64,000 nucleotides of DNA from the NCBI RefSeq assembly GCF_003205835.1, contig NZ_CP029773.1, forward strand, positions 900,501-964,500, given 5' to 3'. This DNA comes from Stenotrophomonas maltophilia. Its GTDB lineage: Bacteria > Pseudomonadota > Gammaproteobacteria > Xanthomonadales > Xanthomonadaceae. Shown piece after piece: positions 1-7,335 of this stretch. The translations under genes were made by a program, and so were the position numbers. Within the stretch, counting starts at the first letter, position 1; each line of letters begins with the position of its first letter. The notes below the pieces were generated by a model. That model was not told where the DNA came from. It did no database searches and saw only the letters and a list, made by a program, of their open reading frames with translations.

Positions 1-1222
1 GCGCCGACGGCAGTTCCCAACCGGGAACATCGGCGGCGTTGGCGACCCATTGCACGCCTGCATCGATCGCATGCTGCTGCATCACCTGCAGCGCGATCAG
101 CTGGTAACGCCAGTCGATGCGCCGACGCAGCACCACGGCAGCGGTGACGTACAGCACGGGTGACAGCAGCACACTGCGGCTGCCGGCGCGACGCTGCTGC
201 TGCCACTGGTGCCAGACATCCACCCAGATCTCCTTTTCACCCACGCCCAGCTGCTGCCGCCAGCGTTCGGCGTCGGCCTGCGTTTCGGCGTAGGCCGTGG
301 TGGCCTGCAGCAACGCCAGTGGAGGGACCTGGTAGTCGGAAACCGCTGGGCGACGCAGCTGCTGCCGGCGTGGACGGCTGAGCAGCTTGGGCCCTTCTTC
401 CAGCTGGTTGTAGCCACCGCCGATGTTGGCGTGCACGCCGGGCAGGGCGATCTCGGTGAACGTTGGCGCGACGCTGGTCAATGGATAGTGTTGGCGATGC
501 TCGTCGCGCGCGGCCAGTTGCACGACGTGTGCCGCGATGCCACTGCGCAGGGCGAGCTGCGGGTGTTCATCGGCGCGGCCACCATTGACTGCAACCACGG
601 TGTCGAACAGTCCGATGAAGCGCAGCACCGGCGTGACGGCGGCGAAGTCCGCAGTGCAGGGCAGGCCGGCGCCCTGCAGCAGCTGGCGCCAGCGCGCGCT
701 GTCCCAGGCCTGCAGCTGGTTTGCGATATCACGTGCCGCGGCAGCACCGCGCGAATAGCCGAACAGATCCAGCTGCACGCCACGCAGCGGTCGCTGCCAG
801 CGCGCGGACAGCTCGGCCAGTGCCGCCGGCAGCAGCACCTGCATCGCGCGCTGCACTTTCGCGCGAACGCCACTGGCACCGATGCCGAAGGCCAGTCCGA
901 TCAGATCGTCATCGGCATCATCGCGGGTCCCCACGCCCTCGACATAGATCGACAGCGAAGGCGCGGCCATCGCATCGCGGCGGCTGTCCGGATACAGCTG
1001 CTGCAGGCGCGCGATGTTGGTCAGGCCGTTGTCGTAGCTGCTGGTCAGCCGGCTCTGGTAGGTCGAATCATCATCCGCGCGCAGCTGCGCCGGGCGTGGC
1101 TGCGGAACCTGTGGGCGACCGCGTGCCAGGTTGTGTGCGTTGTTGCGGGTGCCATCGAAGAACAGGCCGATCCGCAGCAAGCCGACATCTTCGTCCGTGT
1201 CCTGCGATGGTGCCATGTGCAT
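1..1222 (-). CDS. Tle1-like DUF2235 alpha/beta-hydrolase (partial, 3' end outside window)
   Basis: The minus-strand frame opens at ATG 1222 (an in-frame ATG also lies at 1216) and runs off the window after 407 codons. It reads LFFDGTRNN near residue 20, the usual DUF2235 opening. GYSRG near 155-159 gives a GxSxG nucleophile (about Ser157), and a GVHANIGGGYN block follows. This is the catalytic layout of DUF2235 and of Tle1 phospholipase effectors of type VI secretion. No signal peptide is visible, as expected for a T6SS cargo or cytoplasmic hydrolase. No VgrG or adaptor gene lies in the window, so a secretion role is inference. It diverges from the protease at 1442. Confidence 0.8.
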   Translation of the reverse strand, partial: MHMAPSQDTDEDVGLLRIGLFFDGTRNNAHNLARGRPQVPQPRPAQLRADDDSTYQSRLTSSYDNGLTNIARLQQLYPDSRRDAMAAPSLSIYVEGVGTRDDADDDLIGLAFGIGASGVRAKVQRAMQVLLPAALAELSARWQRPLRGVQLDLFGYSRGAAAARDIANQLQAWDSARWRQLLQGAGLPCTADFAAVTPVLRFIGLFDTVVAVNGGRADEHPQLALRSGIAAHVVQLAARDEHRQHYPLTSVAPTFTEIALPGVHANIGGGYNQLEEGPKLLSRPRRQQLRRPAVSDYQVPPLALLQATTAYAETQADAERWRQQLGVGEKEIWVDVWHQWQQQRRAGSRSVLLSPVLYVTAAVVLRRRIDWRYQLIALQVMQQHAIDAGVQWVANAADVPGWELPSA

Positions 1223-1441
1223 TCCCCGTCGTGGCTGCGTCACGGTAGCGCGAAAGCGGTGTATTGGCGAAGTGTAGTGACGCTTTTGACCTTACTTAAC
1301 GCAGATGCGGTCGATCACAGTTCCTGATTTTCATTCCCATCTTCTATTGAATTCACACGACCCGCGCAGGCCAGATGGCCAGACCCGGTAGACCCGGGCG
1401 TGCTGCATCAACGCTGTTCACATCATTCAAGGAGCGACGCA

Positions 1442-2695
1442 ATGTTGTCCAGATCGATTGGCAAAGCGGCAGGTGGCCTGGTGTTGGGTTTGTCGGTGGC
1501 AGCGGCCGCGCATGCGGCACCGTTGTTCGAGCCGGTGACGGTCATCAGCCGCGCATCGGCAAACAGTGAGCCCGCGCTGGGCAAGCTGCTGGCCACCCCG
1601 TCCACCGCGACGGTACAGGAAGTGCGTGTCGACGCTGCTGCCACTGCGCAGCCGCAGCTGGAGTTCGAACTGCTTGGCCAGCGCGTGCAGGCGGTACGCA
1701 GCAAGGTTGAAGCCCTGCCCGATGGCGGCAGCATCTGGTACGGCCAGTTGCGCTCGCCGTCCGATCGGCTGACTGCCGCCACTTCGAACGGCCAGGATGA
1801 TCCTGGTAATTCAGTGATCCTGGTGCGTTCGGGCAACACCCTCACCGGTTCGATCCGCAAGGACGGCAAGCTGTATCGCCTGCGCCCACTGGGCAACCGC
1901 CATGTACTGGTGGAAGTGGATGAATCGCGGATGCCGGCCGACCATCCGGCCGACTACAACCAGCTGCCGAAAATCCCGATGGGCAACAATGACCGCATCG
2001 GCATCGCGCAGGCCTCGTCCGGTACCCCGGCCACCATCCGCGTGCTGGTGGTGGCGACCAATGCCGCCGTCGCCGCCTATGGCGGCAACATGCAGTCGCT
2101 GGTGCAGCTGGCGGTGGCCGAATCCAACCAGGGCTACGTCAACAGCAACGTGGGCATCACCCTGCAGCTGGCCGGCTATGAAACCACCAGCTACACCGAA
2201 TCCGGCAACTTCACTACCGACCTGACCCGCTTCCGCAACACCAGCGACGGCTACATGGACAGCATCCACACCAGCCGCAACAACACTGCGGCCGATGTCG
2301 GCGTGCTGCTGATCAACAACACGAGCTACTGCGGGTTGGCCTCGGGCATCGGTTCGACGGCATCGACGGCGTTCGCGGCGGTGTACTGGGACTGCGCGAC
2401 CGGCTATTACTCCTTCGCGCATGAGATCGGCCACCTGCAGAGTGCGCGGCACGATATCGCCAGTGATCCCAGCACGTCGCCCTATGCCTATGGGCACGGT
2501 TATCGCTACGAGCCGTCCTCCGGTTCGCGCTGGCGCACGATCATGGCTTATGACTGCTCGGCCGGCTGCCCGCGCCTGAACTACTGGTCCAACCCGAACA
2601 TCAACTACAACGGCATCCCGATGGGCAATGCCAGCACCGCCGACAACCAGCGCGTGCTGGTCAATACCAAGGCCACCATCGCGGCCTTCCGCTGA
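1442..2695 (+). CDS. Secreted metzincin-like zinc metalloprotease (M12B/reprolysin type)
   Basis: 417 residues. The start at 1442 is chosen because AAGGAG lies 7 bases upstream and the product then begins with a clean Sec signal peptide ending near AHA-AP. Residues 327-337 read HEIGHLQSARH, the three-histidine zinc site of metzincins with the usual glycine of HExxHxxGxxH replaced by serine. An IMAY Met-turn candidate follows about 35 residues later. Paired cysteines in the catalytic half (SYCGL, DCSAGCPR) suggest an extracellular disulfide-bonded enzyme. The N-terminal 190 residues are probably a propeptide. The gene is monocistronic, and SMAG palindromes follow its stop. Confidence 0.85.
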   Translation: MLSRSIGKAAGGLVLGLSVAAAAHAAPLFEPVTVISRASANSEPALGKLLATPSTATVQEVRVDAAATAQPQLEFELLGQRVQAVRSKVEALPDGGSIWYGQLRSPSDRLTAATSNGQDDPGNSVILVRSGNTLTGSIRKDGKLYRLRPLGNRHVLVEVDESRMPADHPADYNQLPKIPMGNNDRIGIAQASSGTPATIRVLVVATNAAVAAYGGNMQSLVQLAVAESNQGYVNSNVGITLQLAGYETTSYTESGNFTTDLTRFRNTSDGYMDSIHTSRNNTAADVGVLLINNTSYCGLASGIGSTASTAFAAVYWDCATGYYSFAHEIGHLQSARHDIASDPSTSPYAYGHGYRYEPSSGSRWRTIMAYDCSAGCPRLNYWSNPNINYNGIPMGNASTADNQRVLVNTKATIAAFR

Positions 2696-2702
2696 GGCCA
2701 AA

Positions 2703-2772
2703 CGCCGACCGAGGTCGGCGTCTACCCGGGTGCGTTCACCTGCCCTGGTAGATGCCAACCTTGGTTGGCACC
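2703..2772. repeat. Pair of SMAG-type palindromes
   Basis: Two GTAG-headed imperfect palindromes in opposite orientation: minus strand 2703-2725 (GTAGACGCCGACC core) and plus strand 2748-2772 (GTAGATGCCAACC core). Each folds into a hairpin with a 2-base loop. This matches the Stenotrophomonas maltophilia GTAG (SMAG) REP-like family. They lie between convergent genes and may act as transcript ends. Confidence 0.8.
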
Positions 2773-2782
2773 CTGCGATCCA

Positions 2783-3529
2783 TCATTCGCGCGGCAGGGT
2801 ATCCAGCGTCCAGCCGCTGGCATCCACGCGCAGCACCGAACCCTGTTCGTACCAGTCACCCAGCACGATGCGGGTGCAGGCACGGCCACCGGCCTGCAGG
2901 CTGTGCACCGCCGGGCGGTGGGTGTGGCCATGGATCATGGTATCCACGCCATGGCGCACGAAGGTGGCATCGACTTCGGCCGGCGCCACATCGGTGACGG
3001 ACTCGAACTGCGCACGATCATCCTGCTTCATTTCCGACTGGCGGGCCTGGCTGGCGTCGCGCGCTTTCTGCGCGAAGGCGATGCGTGCGGCCAGCGGCTG
3101 CGACAGGAACTGGGCCTGGAACACCGGATCGCGCGTCTGTGCGCGGAACTGCTGGTAGGGAATGTCGTCGGTACACAGCAGGTCACCGTGCTGCAGCAGT
3201 ACCGGACGGCCGTACAGCTCGATCACGCAGGGGTCGGGCAGGATGCGCAGGCCGGCACGGCGCGCGTAGTCCTCACCGAGCAGGAAATCACGGTTGCCGC
3301 GGATGAAATACACCGGCACACCGCTGTCGGACAGTACCTTCAGCGCATCGGCCACCGCATCGGCAGCGGGCGAGGGCGTATCGTCGCCGATCCAGGCTTC
3401 GAACAGGTCGCCGAGGATGTACAGCGCGTCGGCGCCGGGCGCCTGCTCGCGCAGGAAGCGCAGGAACAGGTCGGTGATCTCCGGACGGCTGGGGTCCAGG
3501 TGCAGGTCGGAAATGAACAACGTGGTCAT
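2783..3529 (-). CDS. lpxH: UDP-2,3-diacylglucosamine diphosphatase LpxH
   Basis: 248 residues, normal length for LpxH. It hydrolyses UDP-2,3-diacylglucosamine to lipid X at the inner face of the inner membrane, the fourth step of lipid A synthesis. Calcineurin-like metallophosphoesterase motifs are all present: FISDLH with Asp8 and His10, [11 protein letters not shown] near 41, RGNRDFL, and HGHTHRP near the C-terminus. The neighbours on this strand are unrelated membrane-lipid or phosphatase genes with no overlap. Confidence 0.95.
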   Translation of the reverse strand: MTTLFISDLHLDPSRPEITDLFLRFLREQAPGADALYILGDLFEAWIGDDTPSPAADAVADALKVLSDSGVPVYFIRGNRDFLLGEDYARRAGLRILPDPCVIELYGRPVLLQHGDLLCTDDIPYQQFRAQTRDPVFQAQFLSQPLAARIAFAQKARDASQARQSEMKQDDRAQFESVTDVAPAEVDATFVRHGVDTMIHGHTHRPAVHSLQAGGRACTRIVLGDWYEQGSVLRVDASGWTLDTLPRE

Positions 3530-3595
3530 GCCCGCATTCTAGGCCATCAACGATGACGGTAGCGGCCCGGGCCGCGCCGTCAGGCCCGGCGGCGA

Positions 3596-4135
3596 TCACA
3601 CCGGCAGCGGCAACCAGGCCAGGCTGGCCGAGGCAAGCACGGTGGCGATGCCGGTGGCGGCAAGCACATCCGAGGGATAGTGCAGGCCGAGCACCACCCG
3701 CGACAGCGCGACGCCGGCGGTGAACGGCACCAGCAGCGGCGCCAGCCACGGGTAGTAGGCCAGCGCGACGATGGTGAACGACACCGCGTGCAGGGTGTGC
3801 CCGGAGGGGAAGCTGAATTCGTCCAGGGGTGCCACCCAGGCGCGGATACGCAGGTCCGCCGCGTACGGGCGCGGGCGCCGGGTCCAGCGCTTGAGGCCCT
3901 TGTACAGCAGCAGCGCGGCCAGGCCGGTGGCGGCCATGTGCACCGATGCGCGCAGGCCGTCGAAGCCATCAAGCAGCACCAGTGCCCCCATCAGCACATA
4001 CCAGAACACGCCATCGCCGAGCCGGCTGATGACCGAGAACAGGCGGCGCACACGGCGGCGCCGGCAGTAGTGGTTGGCCCGTCGGCACAGGCGTGCTTCG
4101 CGGTCGGCCAGCAGCTCAAGCCGCGTGGTGCGCAT
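3596..4135 (-). CDS. PAP2-family membrane phosphatase
   Basis: 179 residues from ATG 4135; an earlier in-frame start exists at 4177. The three PAP2 signature blocks are present: K-x6-RP as KGLKRWTRRPRP, PSGH, and SRVVLGLHYPSDV. They lie among five or six hydrophobic segments, so it is an integral membrane acid phosphatase acting on phosphatidate, undecaprenyl-pyrophosphate or a similar lipid phosphate; the substrate cannot be read from sequence. The start overlaps the 3' end of the upstream glycosyltransferase by 20 bases, which implies co-transcription and possible shared action on a glycolipid. Confidence 0.85.
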   Translation of the reverse strand: MRTTRLELLADREARLCRRANHYCRRRRVRRLFSVISRLGDGVFWYVLMGALVLLDGFDGLRASVHMAATGLAALLLYKGLKRWTRRPRPYAADLRIRAWVAPLDEFSFPSGHTLHAVSFTIVALAYYPWLAPLLVPFTAGVALSRVVLGLHYPSDVLAATGIATVLASASLAWLPLPV

Positions 4136-5261
4136 GGCCGCTCCTCCGCGACAGGGCCAGTTCGGCCAGCAGGGCATCGAACTCCGCCACCACCTGCTGT
4201 GGATGCAGGCGCTTCATCGCGCGCGCGGCGTTGCCGCCCAGCATCTGCCGCTGCGCGTCATCCGCCGCCAGTTGCACCGCGGCTTCGATGAACTGCTCGT
4301 CGCTGTCCACCGCTGCGCCATTCTCACCGCTGCGCAGGTACTCACGGGCGGCGCCATAGTCGAAGGCCACGGTGGCCACACCGCTGGCCATGCTTTCCAG
4401 AGTCACGTTGCCGAAGGTCTCGCTGCGGCTGGGGAACAGGAACAGATCGCCGCTGGCGAAATGCCGGGCAAGCGCGTCGCCGCGCTGGATGCCGCAGAAG
4501 ATGAAGTCGGGGTTTTCATGCGCCAGTTTTTCGCGGGCAGGGCCATCACCCACCCACACGAAGCGGGCCTTCGGACGGATCTGCTGCAACCGACGGAAGG
4601 CTTTCACGGCCAGACCGAGGTTCTTTTCCGCGGCGATGCGGCCAACATAGATCGCCACCAGGCCGTTGCCGTCCACGCCCCATTCCTCGCGCAGCGCAGG
4701 ATCACGCCGGTTCGGATCGAACTGCTGGCTGTCGACTGCACGTGCCAGCAGGCGTACGCGCTCGAAGCCCTGCTCGCCGAGGAACTGCTGCAGCTCGCGC
4801 GTGGGCACCAGGGTCGCATCGGCCTGGTTGTGGAAGCGGCGCATCCAGCGCATCGCGGCTGCCTGCAGCCAGGCCACGCCGTAGTCGGGCAGGTATTCGT
4901 CGAAGCGGGTGTGGAAGCCACTGGCGACCGGAATGCCGAGACGCCGTGCGGTGCGCACGGCCGACCAGCCCAACGGGCCTTCGGTGGCGACATACACGGC
5001 ATCCGGCCGTTGTTGCTGCCAATGGCGACCGAGACGGATCGGTGCCGGCAGGCCGAAGCGCAGCCCGGGGTAGCGTGGCAGGGCGGCGCCGGGAACCAGC
5101 AGGGTGCCCGGTGCGGAGTCCAGCGCTTCGCTGGACTGGCGCGGCCGGATCAGGTCGATCTCATGACCGGAATTGCGCAGTCCCTGTTCCAGGCCCTGCA
5201 CGGTGAGGGCAACGCCGTTCACTTCCGGCGGATAGGTCTCGGTGACGATGGCATAGCGCAT
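4116..5261 (-). CDS. GT4-family glycosyltransferase
   Basis: 381 residues. ATG 5261 is preferred over the longer frame (5318) because GGAGG lies 8 bases upstream and the product then begins MRYAIVTETYPPEVNG, the normal GT4 N-terminus. The C-terminal half has the GT-B donor-site pattern IYVGRIAAEKNLGLA followed by FPSRSETFGNVTLESMASG, containing the E-x7-E motif. Similar proteins transfer mannose or other hexoses to lipid acceptors; the sugar and acceptor here are not determinable. The downstream PAP2 gene overlaps it. Confidence 0.88.
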   Translation of the reverse strand: MRYAIVTETYPPEVNGVALTVQGLEQGLRNSGHEIDLIRPRQSSEALDSAPGTLLVPGAALPRYPGLRFGLPAPIRLGRHWQQQRPDAVYVATEGPLGWSAVRTARRLGIPVASGFHTRFDEYLPDYGVAWLQAAAMRWMRRFHNQADATLVPTRELQQFLGEQGFERVRLLARAVDSQQFDPNRRDPALREEWGVDGNGLVAIYVGRIAAEKNLGLAVKAFRRLQQIRPKARFVWVGDGPAREKLAHENPDFIFCGIQRGDALARHFASGDLFLFPSRSETFGNVTLESMASGVATVAFDYGAAREYLRSGENGAAVDSDEQFIEAAVQLAADDAQRQMLGGNAARAMKRLHPQQVVAEFDALLAELALSRRSGHAHHAA

Positions 5262-5355
5262 GGCGGGCCTCCGGTTTTCCGGCATGCTCGGGCCTGGCGA
5301 TGTAGCCGATATGACCACTTTGCGACCGCCAGATGACGCGGGTTGGGCCCGCGTG

Positions 5356-5383
5356 CCACCACGGCCCGGAAGGGCCGTGGTGG
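5356..5383. terminator. 12-bp perfect stem with GGAA loop
   Basis: CCACCACGGCCC pairs perfectly with GGGCCGTGGTGG around a GGAA tetraloop. It lies 21 bases beyond the stop of the receptor remnant on the minus strand, so it is probably that lost gene's terminator, although there is no T-run. Confidence 0.55.
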
Positions 5384-5404
5384 GTGACGCGTGCGGTGCG
5401 TGGA

Positions 5405-5484
5405 TCAGAAGCGCTGCTGGTATTTCATGTAGATGAAACGGCCGATGTCGAAGCCACCGTAGTAGGAGAACAACGAGTGCAGCC
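5405..5484 (-). pseudogene. C-terminal remnant of a TonB-dependent receptor
   Basis: Directly after the ppx stop, the minus strand in another frame encodes about 25 residues ending GGFDIGRFIYMKYQQRF and a stop. Alternating aromatic/polar residues and a terminal phenylalanine are the last beta-strand signature of outer-membrane TonB-dependent receptors. No start, plug or barrel remains. The simplest reading is a deletion that removed nearly all of a receptor gene once located downstream of ppx. The fragment is short, so chance resemblance is possible. Confidence 0.5.
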
Positions 5485-7011
5485 TCAGGCCACGAACGGC
5501 CGGAACTGGATGCCCAACCCGGCGATGCCGTCGGTCTCGCCGATCAGGTCGGCGCGCAGCAGCGGACGGGCGTCGATGAAGGCCTGCGGCACGATCAGCG
5601 ACAGGCGGTTGTCATCGGCGGTCAGTTCCAGCGCCGGCAGCGGGGCGTCCTCATGGGCACGGTTGAGCAGCACCGCCAGGCGCAGCAGGGCGGCCAACCG
5701 GCGTGCGGTCAGCAGCAGGCGCTCGGGCAGGGCGTCGAAGGCGGTCTTGGTCACGCTGCGGCGATGGCTGCGCACCAGGGCGGCCAGCATCTGCTGCTCC
5801 TGCCGCGAGAAGCCGGCGATGTCCGAGTGCTCCAGCACGTAGCTGCCATGCACGTGGTAGCCGCTGTGGGCGATCATCAGGCCCAGCTCGTGCAGGCGCG
5901 CTGCCCAGCCGAGCATGCGCGCATCGTCGGCATCGAGCCGCCAGCGTTCCTGCACCTGTTCCAGCAGTGACAGCGCGGTGTCCTGCACACGGTCGGCCTG
6001 CACGGTATCGATGCCGTAGCGCTGGCTGAGCGCGGACACCGATTCATCGCGCAGGTCGTTCTCGCCAGCGCGGCCAACGATGTCGTAAAGGATGCCTTCG
6101 CGCATCGCCGCCTTGCTGACCAGCAGCTTCTGCAGGCCAAGTGCCTGGAAGGCGGCCTCCAGCACCAGGATGCCGCCGGCGATGATCGGACGGCGGTCGC
6201 TGGACAGCCCGGGCAACTGGATGTCGTCGATCTTCTTGGCCTTCAGCAGTTCGTCGCGCAGCTGCGGCAGGGCCTCGGCGGTGATCGCCCCCTTGCTCAG
6301 CTTCATCGTCGCACAGATCTCGCTGATCGCTTTGTGCGTGCCTGACGAGCCCAGTGCTTCCTGCCAGCCCAGCGCACGGTACTTGCTGGCAAAGGGCTGG
6401 AACTCGCGACCGATCTCGGCCAGCGCGTCCTTCCAGCGCTTCTTGCTCAGCTTGCCGCCGGGGAAGAAACGGCGGGTGCTGGCAATGCAGCCGGCCTGCA
6501 GGCTTTCGCGCTCCAGGGTCTGCATGCCCATGCCGATGATGAATTCGGTGGAGCCGCCGCCGATGTCGATGACCAGCCGGCGCTGGCCGGGCTTGGGTGG
6601 CTGCGCGTGGGCTACGCCCAGGTAGATCAGGCGCGCTTCTTCGCGGCCGCTGACCACTTCGATGGCGTGCCCCAATGCGGTTTCGGCCGGGACCAGAAAC
6701 GACTGTGGCGAGCGCAGCTGGCGCACGGTGTTGGTGGCGAGGGCACGTACCCGGTGCGGCGGTACATTGCGGATGCGCTGGCCGAAGCGGGCCAGGCATT
6801 CCAGCGCGCGCTGCCGGGCAGCGGAGGAGAGTCCACCTTTGCCATCCAGGCCGTCGGCCATGCGCACCGTCTCGCGCAGGCGGTCGATTACCCGCAGTTG
6901 GCCGAGCGTGTAGCGCGCGATGACCATGTGGAAACTATTGGAGCCAAGGTCGATGGCGGCCAGCAGGTCGCCATCCTGCAATGCGGGCGGAGTCGTGGTG
7001 GTGTGCGGCAT
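5485..7011 (-). CDS. ppx: Exopolyphosphatase, Ppx/GppA family
   Basis: 508 residues, typical for Ppx. It hydrolyses terminal phosphates from polyphosphate, or pppGpp in the GppA branch, in the cytoplasm. The N-terminal ASKHA ATPase fold is clear: AAIDLGSNSFHMVIAR near residue 17 and VIDIGGGSTEFIIG near 145. The C-terminal HD-like region includes AARLHELGLMIAHSGYHVHG. Its position 324 bp downstream of ppk on the same strand favours Ppx over GppA. Confidence 0.93.
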   Translation of the reverse strand: MPHTTTTPPALQDGDLLAAIDLGSNSFHMVIARYTLGQLRVIDRLRETVRMADGLDGKGGLSSAARQRALECLARFGQRIRNVPPHRVRALATNTVRQLRSPQSFLVPAETALGHAIEVVSGREEARLIYLGVAHAQPPKPGQRRLVIDIGGGSTEFIIGMGMQTLERESLQAGCIASTRRFFPGGKLSKKRWKDALAEIGREFQPFASKYRALGWQEALGSSGTHKAISEICATMKLSKGAITAEALPQLRDELLKAKKIDDIQLPGLSSDRRPIIAGGILVLEAAFQALGLQKLLVSKAAMREGILYDIVGRAGENDLRDESVSALSQRYGIDTVQADRVQDTALSLLEQVQERWRLDADDARMLGWAARLHELGLMIAHSGYHVHGSYVLEHSDIAGFSRQEQQMLAALVRSHRRSVTKTAFDALPERLLLTARRLAALLRLAVLLNRAHEDAPLPALELTADDNRLSLIVPQAFIDARPLLRADLIGETDGIAGLGIQFRPFVA

Positions 7012-7111
7012 GGACGAATGTTAGCCGAAGGGGCGGTGTGCTCGTCACCGCGCGGCCTTCACATTTTGGAAGAGGGGAGTGCGGCAGGGCTGCGCCCTGC
7101 ACCTGCCGAAT

Positions 7112-7143
7112 CAACGGCAACGGCAACAGCAACAGCAACAGCG
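7112..7143. repeat. CAACGG/CAACAG short tandem repeat
   Basis: A run of hexamer units of the CAACGG and CAACAG type, about five units, lies between ppk and ppx. It is a candidate slippage site, but it is outside any supported coding region. Confidence 0.6.
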
Positions 7144-7158
7144 GGCTATCCGTGGGAT

Positions 7159-7260
7159 GGCGGGGTGGGTCCGGTTGAGGGGGACGCTGCAAGTACGTCC
7201 ATGTAAGCTCGGTCGCCGCATCCATGCGGCTCACGCCCCCTCAACCGGACCCACCCCGCC
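7159..7260. repeat. Long inverted repeat, 25-bp perfect arms
   Basis: Arms at 7159-7183 and 7236-7260 are perfect reverse complements (GGCGGGGTGGGTCCGGTTGA... and its complement). They surround a 52-base centre that has smaller symmetries (GCCGCATCCATGCGGC). The element fills most of the 324-bp gap between ppk and ppx. It could be a non-autonomous mobile element or a strong RNA hairpin that uncouples ppx from the pho operon. Confidence 0.75.
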
Positions 7261-7305
7261 TTCGACAGTTCTCTGCGACCTGATGGTGGGTGCCTACCGC
7301 TCCTG

Positions 7306-7332
7306 GTAGGTGTCGACCTTGGTCGACACACC
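7306..7332 (+). repeat. SMAG-type palindrome
   Basis: A GTAG head followed by GTGTCGACC-TT-GGTCGACAC. It ends 4 bases before the ppk stop codon complement and may serve as the 3' hairpin of the ppk transcript. Confidence 0.8.
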
Positions 7333-7335
7333 GGG

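Noticed and set aside
209-1327. 372-codon plus-strand ORF at the left edge
   Set aside because: It is antisense to the DUF2235 gene, whose motifs FFDGT and GYSRG are clear on the minus strand.
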